A DNA stretch of 64,000 nt from Suilimivivens sp964614185 (lineage in GTDB: Bacteria > Bacillota > Clostridia > Lachnospirales > Lachnospiraceae). Below, piece after piece: positions 24,319 through 33,830 of this stretch (its first letter is position 1; each line of letters opens with the position of its first letter). The DNA lies in NCBI GenBank assembly GCA_964614185.1, contig CAZTKJ010000001.1, forward strand, positions 1 to 64,000, written 5' to 3'. Under the pieces are notes generated by a model, which did no database searches, was not told the DNA's origin, and was given only the letters and a program-made list of their open reading frames with translations. The translations under genes were made by a program, and so were the position numbers.

Positions 24319-25268
24319 CAGTTATGCTCCCTGTCATATTCCATTTTTTTCATATGATACTTTACTTCTTCCAGCATCTTACGGTTTGCCGCAATAATAT
24401 CTGCATGCAATCCTACCACATAAGTCTGAACTCCCATAAGGAGCAGGATTGCAGCCAGAATAAGAGAAGGCACATGTCCGGTATGCGGATCATTAGCCAG
24501 ATAAATCAGATATCGGATGCCAAGAAGCATTCCCGTCACAAATGGCACAGTTCCGATAATACCAAAAAATTTCATTGGTTTATACATCATAAAGGCCCTG
24601 ATAATCGTAAGTCCGGATTTCTTTATGTATGAAGGTATGCTATGAAATAATCTGGAAGGACGAAGTTCTGCATTCGTTCGAATAGGAACAGAAGTGATGG
24701 CTATTTTTTCTCTTCCGGCCTGAATAATCGTTTCCAAAGTATACGTATACTCATTAATAACATGTAAGCGCATGGCTGCATCACGTGACATTGCCCTGAA
24801 TCCGCTTGGCGCATCAGGTATATCTGTATTTGACGCCACTCTGACTACCCATGAACCCAGATGTTGCAGCTTTTTCTTCAGAAAAGAGAAATGCTGTGTA
24901 TCATCTATCGGTCTTGCTCCAATTACGATATCTGCTTCTTCTTTTAATACGGGATTCACTAATTTTTCTATATCATCACCGCAATACTGATTATCCGCAT
25001 CGGTATTTACAATAATATCCGCTCCCTGTCTAAGGGCTTCGTCAAGTCCTGCCATAAAACCATAAGCAAGCCCTTTATTTCTCCGAAAATTCACAACATG
25101 ATGTACGCCCCATTCTTTTGCAATAGCTGCTGTACGATCCTTGCTTCCATCATTAATAATGAGATATTCTATCTTATCAATACCGTCAATCTGTTTCGGC
25201 AGGGCATCCAGCGCCACTTTTAAAGTTTCTTCTTCATTATAGCAGGGAATTTGTATAATTAATTTCAT
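24318..25268 (-). CDS. GT2 polyprenyl-phosphate glycosyltransferase (DPM/ArnC-like)
   Basis: 316 aa. A GT-A catalytic domain occupies residues 1-~230 with PCYNEEETL, NDGSKDRT, NTDADNQY (metal-binding DxD) and GARPIDD. Two membrane helices near the C-terminus (FGIIGTVPFVTGMLLGIRYLIYL; ILAAILLLMGVQTYVVGL) anchor it. It should move a sugar from a nucleotide sugar to polyprenyl phosphate at the inner face of the membrane. The GT-C-like protein upstream and GtrA downstream are the natural partners for moving that sugar outside and onto the polymer. Confidence 0.9.
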   Translation of the reverse strand: MKLIIQIPCYNEEETLKVALDALPKQIDGIDKIEYLIINDGSKDRTAAIAKEWGVHHVVNFRRNKGLAYGFMAGLDEALRQGADIIVNTDADNQYCGDDIEKLVNPVLKEEADIVIGARPIDDTQHFSFLKKKLQHLGSWVVRVASNTDIPDAPSGFRAMSRDAAMRLHVINEYTYTLETIIQAGREKIAITSVPIRTNAELRPSRLFHSIPSYIKKSGLTIIRAFMMYKPMKFFGIIGTVPFVTGMLLGIRYLIYLANDPHTGHVPSLILAAILLLMGVQTYVVGLHADIIAANRKMLEEVKYHMKKMEYDREHN

Positions 25269-25294
25269 CTTTTATATTCCTCTTTCAGACTTCT

Positions 25295-27040
25295 TTATTC
25301 TATAATATTTCCGTATGTCGTAATTTTATTTCCTCTATATTCTTCCTTAATTCTAAATCCTTCGCCAAGAGTGTCTCCTCGTAATTCCAGATATTGCAGC
25401 CTTCTCTCATAAGTTATTGCCGGGAAAAAATAATAACCGGTAATCTCATTTTCCCTTGGAATATACATAGTGATTCCTTCCCATTCCACTTCGTCACATT
25501 CTCTGTACACATAATAGGAGGATCTTTTTAAGGGTAGTTTTTCTATCTGCGTTACTGCTTTATAAGTAAAGAATATAACAAATAATCCTGTCATCAGCAA
25601 AACTGCATATCTGTAAAAATGTAAAATCTTTTTAGGCTCAGCTTCTATTAAATAAAACAATACCATGCATGGAATTAAAAACAAAAAAACACTTCCATAC
25701 CTTGCACGCGGCGCCGTCATAATCCAATATACAAATTGTACAATTGACATAACTGCCATTATCATATCATAAGATTGGATTCTTTTTATAATTTTTTTGC
25801 AGGTAACAACAATCAACATTGGCAATGTTATAGCATTTATAACAGTTAATACCTGTACCCAAATCTTCTGTTGTCTAAACCAACCGGGAAACCACTCAAA
25901 AAATGACATGTTGCAGGCTTCACTGTATCTGGACATCTCATATATTCCCCTCGCTCTTGCCATGATTTCCTGTTTATCAAATTTCACGGCATAAGGCAAC
26001 ATTTTCCAGTCTACGTCAAAAAATCCTGTTGCCACACTGGGATACAGGAAATAACCGGATATTATAAAATTTCTGGCACAAAAAGGAAACAGTATAAATA
26101 CTCCTGAGAGAACCAGCAATATAATGGTCTTATACTGCTTTTGCTTCAGCAGCTCTATTGCCGGCTTCAATGTTAATATCATGATCATTGCCACTGACAG
26201 CTTGACAGTTACCGCGCACAAAGCCAATAAGCATAGCAGTCCATAAGCAGCCGGCTGTTCATTCTTTTCTTCTATGTACTCACACCATTTGCAAATAATA
26301 TACAGAAACAAAAGCAGCGCAAAATTATCAGTATTGGGTGATGAAAAGACAGAAACATTCATTACACTGTAAAGAAAAATAAGTAATCTGAAACAATCCG
26401 ATCCTCTCATCCTCTTATTTTGAAATACTGAACATGTAGACAATGCATAAATGGTTATTGTCATGCACAAATATGCATTTGCAACATGCATTGACTGATC
26501 TATTAAAAATTCCCAGCTAAATAATGCCTGCAAAGGCATAAATGCACTGTTAAATGCCAAACGGTGGTGTAAATTTCCCAATCCTTTAACTACACCATAT
26601 TCTTCTATCCATCTGATTGCCTGTGCATGGTATAAATCTGTATCTGCGTGATATGCTCTTTGACACGCTATAAACCAGAAAGATACAAATATAATGGAAA
26701 TACACATGATCTGTGCTATACTTTGTAACGATAACTTTCTTTTGCGTAATAATGAAACTTCTTCACTAGCTTTTTGTAAAATACCCTTAAACTCTCTGCG
26801 GCACAAAATGCATATTATCAGGCATAAAAGTATTAAAACTATATTTGCCACAGCACCTACTTTATAAAATATACTAAACAGCTGTGCATACGCTATTATA
26901 AAGGCAATGCCCATAAATAAGCAAATATCGATCTCTTTGCAGATATAATTTGTTACCTTATTCAATACTGCAAAAAATCCAACACCCAATATAACTGCAA
27001 TCAATGTTATATAGAGCCAATTAATTATTATTGCTGTCAT
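25295..27040 (-). CDS. Polytopic membrane protein, probable GT-C glycosyltransferase (LIC_10190-like)
   Basis: 581 aa with about 12 membrane helices and a final soluble part of ~70 residues. The conserved loop near residue 135 (YHADTDLYHAQAIRW...NLHHRLAFNSAFMPLQALF) matches proteins annotated as LIC_10190-family membrane proteins. The acidic residues in this extracytoplasmic loop fit GT-C catalysis from a polyprenyl-phosphate sugar. The start lies inside the 3' end of the upstream sulfatase-like gene (20-base overlap). The sugar transferred is unknown. Confidence 0.75.
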   Translation of the reverse strand: MTAIIINWLYITLIAVILGVGFFAVLNKVTNYICKEIDICLFMGIAFIIAYAQLFSIFYKVGAVANIVLILLCLIICILCRREFKGILQKASEEVSLLRKRKLSLQSIAQIMCISIIFVSFWFIACQRAYHADTDLYHAQAIRWIEEYGVVKGLGNLHHRLAFNSAFMPLQALFSWEFLIDQSMHVANAYLCMTITIYALSTCSVFQNKRMRGSDCFRLLIFLYSVMNVSVFSSPNTDNFALLLFLYIICKWCEYIEEKNEQPAAYGLLCLLALCAVTVKLSVAMIMILTLKPAIELLKQKQYKTIILLVLSGVFILFPFCARNFIISGYFLYPSVATGFFDVDWKMLPYAVKFDKQEIMARARGIYEMSRYSEACNMSFFEWFPGWFRQQKIWVQVLTVINAITLPMLIVVTCKKIIKRIQSYDMIMAVMSIVQFVYWIMTAPRARYGSVFLFLIPCMVLFYLIEAEPKKILHFYRYAVLLMTGLFVIFFTYKAVTQIEKLPLKRSSYYVYRECDEVEWEGITMYIPRENEITGYYFFPAITYERRLQYLELRGDTLGEGFRIKEEYRGNKITTYGNIIE

Positions 27041-28730
27041 TTTTGTCTCCTAAGAAATATTCTTTACCTGTGGACTTAAATGTATCACGTTCCCATGCCA
27101 TCCCTGTCTGTACATATTCATACATAGGTGACTCATCTTTATAATAGTAAAACAAATATCTTCGCTGCCTTTCATCACCCTCCTGCCAATCAAAAATTTT
27201 TGAACTATCTGTTCCTTGCAGCAATCTGCTAAAAGCTTCCTGCAGATCCACAAAAGATACAGGAGCATCCGATGTCCTCATTTCATGCTTTTCCCCGATA
27301 CCCTTCACAAATAAAATCGGATTCTGTCTCCATAAGTGATCCAATGTATATAATTCTAAAGGATCTGCATTTACATTATATCCATGATCTGCCATAACAA
27401 TAATCACAGAATTGTCATATACATTTCCTTCCTTTAATTTGTTAAGATAGGCTTTGGTAATAGTCATACTTGCTTCCATGTTAGTTTCATAAGTAGCATC
27501 CTCAATAATATTCATATCAGCATCATACTTAAAAGGCACATGTGCCCCAGAAAGATGAATAAACTTAAAACATTTATCTGATGTATAGGAAAAATCATCA
27601 TGCTGTATCCTATTATAAAACTGTTCATTCGAGGTCGCAAAAATAAAGAGAGAATACTCTTCAGGCGGTATCTTAAGATTTTTAAATGCTTCCGGATTAA
27701 CAAAACAAATCCTCTTCAAATCAAAAGGTGCATATCTGAATCCTGTCATTTGAATCTGCCATCTTGCAAATGCCAGGTAAGAGGTTACACCCTTTTCATT
27801 TTCAAGAACATTTTCAAAGCGGAAATAATCTTCATCTGCCGGTATCATTTCTGCTTCGTATACGCCAAGTTTATAAGACTGCGCTTCCAATTTAGAAAAG
27901 AAATCCGAATTTTTATATACATTCATAAGATACTCATCATAAGGCTCATCATTCTCATACCAATCACCTGAAAAAATGAATGGAATGGAATGCTTGGTAA
28001 ATGAATACACTCCCATAGTATTCCGGTAATACGTAAAATCTTCAAAAATTTCTTCGTATTCAGGATGTGTTTCAAGCATCTTATTAAACTCTTCGGAATC
28101 AGCAGCATCCAAAAGCAAAATAATAAAGTTCTGCTTTTCAGACATTTCAAATTGATTTTTTGTGCTGACAGCAAGATTGGCCTTCTTTTCATATCCCTTA
28201 GTTGTAATGCAGACACTTATCAATGTAATCATAAGCATTAATGTCATACATACACTGATATATTTAACGGCTCTATAAAACTTATCCCTCTTTATAACTT
28301 TCAATATGAGAAGGACTATACCTGTAATGACAATCCACAATATAATTGATTTAACCCGCTCCATTGGATACTTGCTCCAGTCAATAGGAGAACCATCAAG
28401 CGGAGGCAAATTATCAACCAGGAAATTTCCTTGGATATAAGAACAAATAAACGCAATAAAGTAAAATACTAATAGTATATGATACCATTTAGAACTTAAA
28501 ACATTCACCAGAAAAAGAAACAGTATACTCATGCATGACATGATTATAAATACTACCAGCATCACCGGCAGGAGAAGATACATATCAAACCAAAATTCTC
28601 CTTTATTTGTAAAATATAATTCCATTGGAGAAAATATAAAGAACATAAAGCATACTGCAACTGTCAATATTATTCCAAGATAAAGTTCCTCTTTTTGTTC
28701 TCTCAAAATACTGTTAATCCGACTACCCAT
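27021..28730 (-). CDS. Sulfatase-fold membrane phosphotransferase, tandem copy 1
   Basis: 569 aa. Five N-terminal membrane helices cover residues ~18-185. An extracytoplasmic alkaline-phosphatase/sulfatase-fold domain starts near residue 200: LLLDAADS (first metal Asp), YSFTKHSIPFIFSG with Thr245 as likely nucleophile, and VMADHGYN near 445 (metal-binding Asp-His). This is the layout of LtaS and phosphoethanolamine transferases, which move a phospho-alcohol from a lipid to a glycan. It is an in-frame paralogue of the next gene. The 438 bases coding for the membrane part are identical to copy 2, while the catalytic part has drifted. It overlaps the downstream GT-C gene by 20 bases. Confidence 0.85.
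   Translation of the reverse strand: MGSRINSILREQKEELYLGIILTVAVCFMFFIFSPMELYFTNKGEFWFDMYLLLPVMLVVFIIMSCMSILFLFLVNVLSSKWYHILLVFYFIAFICSYIQGNFLVDNLPPLDGSPIDWSKYPMERVKSIILWIVITGIVLLILKVIKRDKFYRAVKYISVCMTLMLMITLISVCITTKGYEKKANLAVSTKNQFEMSEKQNFIILLLDAADSEEFNKMLETHPEYEEIFEDFTYYRNTMGVYSFTKHSIPFIFSGDWYENDEPYDEYLMNVYKNSDFFSKLEAQSYKLGVYEAEMIPADEDYFRFENVLENEKGVTSYLAFARWQIQMTGFRYAPFDLKRICFVNPEAFKNLKIPPEEYSLFIFATSNEQFYNRIQHDDFSYTSDKCFKFIHLSGAHVPFKYDADMNIIEDATYETNMEASMTITKAYLNKLKEGNVYDNSVIIVMADHGYNVNADPLELYTLDHLWRQNPILFVKGIGEKHEMRTSDAPVSFVDLQEAFSRLLQGTDSSKIFDWQEGDERQRRYLFYYYKDESPMYEYVQTGMAWERDTFKSTGKEYFLGDKNDSNNN
28188..28625 (-). repeat. 438-base perfect direct repeat, copy A
   Basis: Identical base for base to 29952-30389, at an offset of 1764 bases. 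It covers the membrane-domain codons of sulfatase-like copy 1. A second identical block of 172 bases lies at 27393-27564. Flanking bases differ at many positions. Confidence 0.95.
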
Positions 28731-28805
28731 TTCTTTCCTTCCTTTTATATACCACTTTTGCAGCCATTCATGATCAGTTCAAAGAATAACTAATTATATT
28801 CATTC

Positions 28806-30494
28806 CTAATTGTCTTCTAAGAAATATTCCTTACCTGTGGGCTTAAATGTATCTCGTTCCCATGCCATTCCTGTCTGCACATACTCATACATAGGAGATT
28901 CATGATTAAATTCATAATACAAATATCTGCGCTGTCTCTCATCGCCTTCCTTCCAGTCAAAAATTTCTGAGCTATCTGCTCCTTGCAGAAGTCTGTTAAA
29001 AGCTTCCTGTAAATCTACAAAGGATATAGGCGCATCTGATATTTTCATTTCATGTTTTTCTCCAACGCCCTTCACAAATAAAATCGGATTCTGCCTATAC
29101 AAATAATATAAATCCATATTTGAAATATCTGCGCTTGTATTAAACCCATGATCTGACATAACAATAATCACAGAATTGTCATATACATTTCCTTCCTTTA
29201 ATTTGTTAAGATAGGCTTTGGTAATAGTCATACTTGCTTCCATGTTAGTTTCATAAGTAGCATCCTCAATAATATTCATATCAGCATCATACTTAAAAGG
29301 CACATGTGCCCCAGAAAGATGAATAAACCTAAAGCACTTATCAGAAGTAAAGGAGAGCTCTTCATTTTGTATTCTATTATAAAACTGTACATTTGAACTC
29401 GTAAAGATAACGCTCTCATCTGGCGATATTCTCAGATTTTCAAATGCCTCTGGATTAACAAAACAAATCCTCTTTAAATCAAAAGGGGCATATTTAAAAC
29501 CCGTCATTTGAATCTGCCACCTTGCAAATGTCAAATAGGAAGTTACACCTTCCTTATTCTTGTTCTCAAGAACATTTTCAAAGCGGAAATAATCTTCATC
29601 TGCCGGCATCATTTCAGCTTCGTATACTCCAAGTTTATAGGACTGTGCTTCCAATTTAGAAAAGAAATCCGAATTTTTATATACATTCATAAGATACTCA
29701 TCATAAGGCTCATCATTCTCATGCCAGTCACCTGAAAAAATAAACGGAATGGCATGTTTTGTGCAGGAATATACTCCTGTGGTATTCCTGTAGTAGGTAA
29801 AATCTTCAAAAATCTCTTCGTATTCAGGGTGAGTCTCTAATAATTTATTGAATATTTCAGAATCAACAGTATCTAACAACAGTATTACAAAATTCTGGTC
29901 TTCCGACATTTCAAACTGATTTTTTATGCTGACAGCAAGAGTACCTTTTCTTTCATATCCCTTAGTTGTAATGCAGACACTTATCAATGTAATCATAAGC
30001 ATTAATGTCATACATACACTGATATATTTAACGGCTCTATAAAACTTATCCCTCTTTATAACTTTCAATATGAGAAGGACTATACCTGTAATGACAATCC
30101 ACAATATAATTGATTTAACCCGCTCCATTGGATACTTGCTCCAGTCAATAGGAGAACCATCAAGCGGAGGCAAATTATCAACCAGGAAATTTCCTTGGAT
30201 ATAAGAACAAATAAACGCAATAAAGTAAAATACTAATAGTATATGATACCATTTAGAACTTAAAACATTCACCAGAAAAAGAAACAGTATACTCATGCAT
30301 GACATGATTATAAATACTACCAGCATCACCGGCAGGAGAAGATACATATCAAACCAAAATTCTCCTTTATTTGTAAAATATAATTCCATAGGAGAAAATA
30401 TAAAGAACATAAAGCATGCTGCGACTGTCAGTATTATTCCAAGGCAAAATTCCTCTTTTCGTTCTTTTAGAATACTACTAATTCGATTCTTCAC
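28806..30494 (-). CDS. Sulfatase-fold membrane phosphotransferase, tandem copy 2
   Basis: 562 aa, same domain order as copy 1: five membrane helices, then a sulfatase-fold domain with LLLDTVDS, YSCTKHAIPFIFSG (the Thr is kept) and VMSDHGFN. Both copies keep the presumed nucleophile and metal ligands, so both could be active. The divergent stretches include the segment after the nucleophile and the loop after DHG, where substrate choice is often set. Between the two genes is a 75-base gap with no recognisable promoter. Upstream lies another GT-C-like gene. Confidence 0.85.
   Translation of the reverse strand: MKNRISSILKERKEEFCLGIILTVAACFMFFIFSPMELYFTNKGEFWFDMYLLLPVMLVVFIIMSCMSILFLFLVNVLSSKWYHILLVFYFIAFICSYIQGNFLVDNLPPLDGSPIDWSKYPMERVKSIILWIVITGIVLLILKVIKRDKFYRAVKYISVCMTLMLMITLISVCITTKGYERKGTLAVSIKNQFEMSEDQNFVILLLDTVDSEIFNKLLETHPEYEEIFEDFTYYRNTTGVYSCTKHAIPFIFSGDWHENDEPYDEYLMNVYKNSDFFSKLEAQSYKLGVYEAEMMPADEDYFRFENVLENKNKEGVTSYLTFARWQIQMTGFKYAPFDLKRICFVNPEAFENLRISPDESVIFTSSNVQFYNRIQNEELSFTSDKCFRFIHLSGAHVPFKYDADMNIIEDATYETNMEASMTITKAYLNKLKEGNVYDNSVIIVMSDHGFNTSADISNMDLYYLYRQNPILFVKGVGEKHEMKISDAPISFVDLQEAFNRLLQGADSSEIFDWKEGDERQRRYLYYEFNHESPMYEYVQTGMAWERDTFKPTGKEYFLEDN
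29952..30389 (-). repeat. 438-base perfect direct repeat, copy B
   Basis: Partner of 28188-28625, inside sulfatase-like copy 2. The second shared block here is 29157-29328 (172 bases). Perfect identity at all codon positions, next to blocks with many differences, points to recent gene conversion. Confidence 0.95.
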
Positions 30495-30508
30495 TGCGTT
30501 TTCTCCTT

Positions 30509-32029
30509 TTACAAATTAACTTTATCCTGCGATTTAATGTATATCCAATAAATATTTTCGACATCATAAAATTCCCACTCTTCCGGATTCTGCAAATCAT
30601 AAATCTTTTTCGCATTGGGATTTGTAACGTATACTTTTACATCTTCCATATTCTCCAATACTTCTTCTGAACCAAATCCATCTACATATTGATTCTCATC
30701 TTCACGGAACACATACCCTTTACTCCTGCCCTGCAAATCCATAAAAGTACATATTGCCAAATTCTCTTCTTCGCTTCCCATCTCTGCTATAATCGTATCT
30801 TCTGTATCTGCATTTTGTTTAATGAGGGTAAACATTTTCTGTGTAGCAAAGCCTTCTTTAGCATACCACATACTCATATGTCCCACCGCCATTATCAATC
30901 GTGAAATCAGAAAAATGATAATTGCTGTATAAATAATGATTCTTTGCTTAAATTGCCTCACTGTCATACTGATTCCTATAATAAATGTTAATGCAAATCC
31001 TGCCACAGCCGGTATTAAATATCTGTCCCACATATCACTTTTCACATGCAAAAACATCTGAGTAAGCATAATATAAATCCCGGTTGTTGTTACAAGAAAA
31101 AACATTTTCTTATTTTCAGTTTTTCTTTTATCAACAATAAGAAATACACCTGCCGCAATGCACAGCACTACTGCTAATATTACATATATTCTAAGCGCTC
31201 CTTTACACAACCCCAGCATTTTCCAAATATAATACTTTATTCCCATATCCAGATCAACTCCTGCATGACCGAGATTTGCAGAGGTAGTACCCACATAAAA
31301 CAAAATAATTGACAGATGTGTTATTAATGTTACAGACCACCATGTGATTCCCATCACATTCTTCTTTATTATGTGTATAAAAGATTGATTCTCTATAGCA
31401 ATCCATTCCAAACCAATTCTTAAGAAAACAAATGCCGGCAGCAGCAGAACAAAGCTCTCTTTCATGCAGCTGCATAATATGCCTGCCAAAATGCAGACTG
31501 CATCATATATATGATTATCATATTGTTTATATCTGTATTGTCTGGCCAGCATATAAAGAACAACTGCCAATAAAAGTAATCCAACATTTTCCTGATTTGC
31601 GATCCGATACCAGATTTCAAACTGACGCCCTAAAATAACGGTCATGGAAAACATATGTGAAAAGACTACATTACATGTGAAATGTCTTGCAGTCCAGTAC
31701 AGCAAAACATAAGTGATCATTCCCTGCACGCACAACAATATATTGGGAATTACACTATTCCATCCAAACAAGTAAGCCTCCCATATCCTTAGAATTCCAT
31801 ATAGCGGACGCCATCTCTGTCTGATATCAAAATGCATAAAGTTGCGGTATGCCTGTACCCAGGATATTCCCTTATTTCTAGACAATTCAAATATTCTGAC
31901 TGTTTCATGATCATCTACAAGATGCCAGCCTGAAAAAATAGTTCCTGTTCCAAATAGAATTCCGCCTAATAATAGCACTGCTATTCCGCACACTATCCAC
32001 TTTTCATATGTCAGATAAGTATTTTTCAT
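30509..32029 (-). CDS. Polytopic membrane protein, probable GT-C glycosyltransferase
   Basis: 506 aa from ATG 32029, which follows GAGGGA by five bases; the upstream gene's stop is one base away. About 11 membrane helices. The first outer loop holds the acidic pair and motif GWHLVDDHETVRIFELS, and a later loop has RWRPLY, both as in ArnT/PMT-like GT-C enzymes. The C-terminal ~100 residues are soluble. No family-specific name can be given. It likely transfers a polyprenyl-linked sugar outside the membrane. Confidence 0.7.
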   Translation of the reverse strand: MKNTYLTYEKWIVCGIAVLLLGGILFGTGTIFSGWHLVDDHETVRIFELSRNKGISWVQAYRNFMHFDIRQRWRPLYGILRIWEAYLFGWNSVIPNILLCVQGMITYVLLYWTARHFTCNVVFSHMFSMTVILGRQFEIWYRIANQENVGLLLLAVVLYMLARQYRYKQYDNHIYDAVCILAGILCSCMKESFVLLLPAFVFLRIGLEWIAIENQSFIHIIKKNVMGITWWSVTLITHLSIILFYVGTTSANLGHAGVDLDMGIKYYIWKMLGLCKGALRIYVILAVVLCIAAGVFLIVDKRKTENKKMFFLVTTTGIYIMLTQMFLHVKSDMWDRYLIPAVAGFALTFIIGISMTVRQFKQRIIIYTAIIIFLISRLIMAVGHMSMWYAKEGFATQKMFTLIKQNADTEDTIIAEMGSEEENLAICTFMDLQGRSKGYVFREDENQYVDGFGSEEVLENMEDVKVYVTNPNAKKIYDLQNPEEWEFYDVENIYWIYIKSQDKVNL

Positions 32030-32030
32030 C

Positions 32031-33260
32031 TTAATCCCTCGCTGATTCTGCAAGCTCCTTCTCTAATTTCATGGCAAGTTCCACCACTAAATCTGAATTA
32101 TAGTGACTATGTTCTCCCCATCTTCCAAGTCCGTATATGTTTTTAGAGCGAGTATAAGAAAGCAGTTTTTCTATAATCATGGGTTTAGAAATAGTATTTA
32201 ATGGGTAGGCATATTCATTCATATAATAAAAGCTGCCATCATTTGCATAATTTACAGATCTCTCTTTTCTGGTTTCCAGCCAATATCCTTTACTTCCTAC
32301 TGCAAAGTTATGTCTGACCAGAATCCTGTGATAGGGGATCTCAGGATCCGGAATATAAAGCCAATGTGCTGCGGTTTCCAGATTTTCAGGCACATATCTT
32401 ATCTCAACAGCACTGGATTTTAATCCTCTAACAGAATCTGCCAGTTCTTCAGGCATTCCATAGATATTTCCCAACTCTGCCCATGGAATGGAAGTAATAA
32501 TATAGTCTGCCACATAGCATTCACCGGAAGATACATATACTTGCCTCTTTTCACAATCAATACCATTTACACTTTTTTCATATAATATATTCTCTTTTAT
32601 GGAATCAGCTATACGAAGCCAGACTTCCCCATAACCATACTTTTTCGGATAGTAAAAAACGGCATGTCCCGGCTGTGTTCCGTAAAATTTATGAGTCAGA
32701 CAGGATCTGAGAGTATCTTCAAAGCTTACATTGGGTAGTTTCTCAAGCCAATAGGTACCCAATTCATTCAATTCATCAGCAAACATTTTACGGTTATAAG
32801 GAAGCATATAGTCTTCTGCCACCTTGTCTCCCAGCTTCCATTTTATCCAGTCTACAAATTTCCCCGGCATTGGTTCTTCTCTGTTACAGCCTGCTTTAGA
32901 AATAGATGTCAGATACTCTACCTGATGTTCCAGATCCATCTGCCAGATATTTGCTTCAAAAGGATGTCCTATATCCATACCAAATATCCTTATCCGGCTG
33001 TCTCTTTCAAATAAATTCCACTCTTCCTTCGGCATAAAGCGGAATAAAAATTCACATACTTTGGGTCGCCTCACATCTAAAAAATGACCTCCACCTATGT
33101 CAAGGGGACTCCCATCTACTTCTATGCTGCGGCAAAGTCCGCCGGCAGTTTTTTCCTTCTCCAGTACTAAAAAAGAATCTTCCCCTGCATCCTTTAATTT
33201 TCTTGCGAAGGTAAGTCCCGCAGGTCCTGCCCCCAAAATAAGGTACTTTATTTTAGTCAT
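32031..33260 (-). CDS. FAD-dependent oxidoreductase / UDP-galactopyranose mutase-like protein
   Basis: 409 aa. N-terminal FAD-binding Rossmann fold (YLILGAGPAGLTFARKL, then LEKEKTAGGLCRS), then GGGHFLDVRRP where UDP-galactopyranose mutases and protoporphyrinogen-oxidase-like enzymes have GG.H. The C-terminus has the last FAD motif (NIYGLGRWGEHSHYNSD). In sugar clusters this group includes UDP-Gal mutase and related enzymes acting on nucleotide sugars. Sequence similarity to true Glf is only in the FAD parts, so the reaction is open. It is co-transcribed with the KdsC-like phosphatase. Confidence 0.8.
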   Translation of the reverse strand: MTKIKYLILGAGPAGLTFARKLKDAGEDSFLVLEKEKTAGGLCRSIEVDGSPLDIGGGHFLDVRRPKVCEFLFRFMPKEEWNLFERDSRIRIFGMDIGHPFEANIWQMDLEHQVEYLTSISKAGCNREEPMPGKFVDWIKWKLGDKVAEDYMLPYNRKMFADELNELGTYWLEKLPNVSFEDTLRSCLTHKFYGTQPGHAVFYYPKKYGYGEVWLRIADSIKENILYEKSVNGIDCEKRQVYVSSGECYVADYIITSIPWAELGNIYGMPEELADSVRGLKSSAVEIRYVPENLETAAHWLYIPDPEIPYHRILVRHNFAVGSKGYWLETRKERSVNYANDGSFYYMNEYAYPLNTISKPMIIEKLLSYTRSKNIYGLGRWGEHSHYNSDLVVELAMKLEKELAESARD

Positions 33261-33288
33261 ATCATCTATATTCCCTTCATAAAAAATC

Positions 33289-33819
33289 TTATGTACCTGC
33301 TTCGTAAACTTCAGTAATTATCCTATCCCATTCTCCACGTTCTTTAAGTAATACAGAGATAATATCCCGGACAGCTCCATATCCTCCCTTTATCTCTGAA
33401 ACATAATCCGCATGCTGCTTTACCTCTTCACAAGCATCTGCCGGGCATCCTACAAAACCACACAATTTCATGGGTGATAAATCGTTTAAATCATCCCCAA
33501 TATAACCCATCTCCTGTTTTGACAGATGATTCTGCTCCATAAAATCTTTTAGATAAGATGCTTTATCCTTTATCTTCTGTACAATAAAATCAAATTTCAT
33601 CTCTTCCATTCTCCTGGTAGTTGCCTGGCATTCTCTTCCCGTCAGAACCATCAGCTTAATTCCTGCTTTATGCGCCGCTACATAGCCTGCCGCATCTTTC
33701 GTACAGAACTTCTTCAACTCATTACCGTGTTCATCATAATAGATCCCCGCATCTGTCATAGTTCCGTCCACATCAATGACTAAATAATTAATTTTACGTA
33801 AATTTTCTATACCAAGCAT
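33289..33819 (-). CDS. KdsC/YrbI-like HAD phosphatase
   Basis: 176 aa, the usual length of the KdsC family, with no cap domain. Asp16 and Asp18 (VIDVDGTMTD), the Thr of LTGRE, Lys of the KIKDK stretch and GDDLNDL are the four HAD motifs. Family members remove phosphate from Kdo-8-phosphate or N-acylneuraminate-9-phosphate. Next to the DmpG-like aldolase (11 bases upstream) and with a CMP-sugar cytidylyltransferase in the same cluster, it probably dephosphorylates a 2-keto-3-deoxy sugar acid. No kdsA or neuB is visible, so the usual substrate source is missing. Confidence 0.88.
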   Translation of the reverse strand: MLGIENLRKINYLVIDVDGTMTDAGIYYDEHGNELKKFCTKDAAGYVAAHKAGIKLMVLTGRECQATTRRMEEMKFDFIVQKIKDKASYLKDFMEQNHLSKQEMGYIGDDLNDLSPMKLCGFVGCPADACEEVKQHADYVSEIKGGYGAVRDIISVLLKERGEWDRIITEVYEAGT

Positions 33820-33830
33820 TGTCTGTTCTC

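Noticed and set aside
28731..28805. Promoter or mobile-element scar between the tandem sulfatase-like genes
   Set aside because: No -35/-10 pair at proper spacing and no inverted or target-site repeats were seen.
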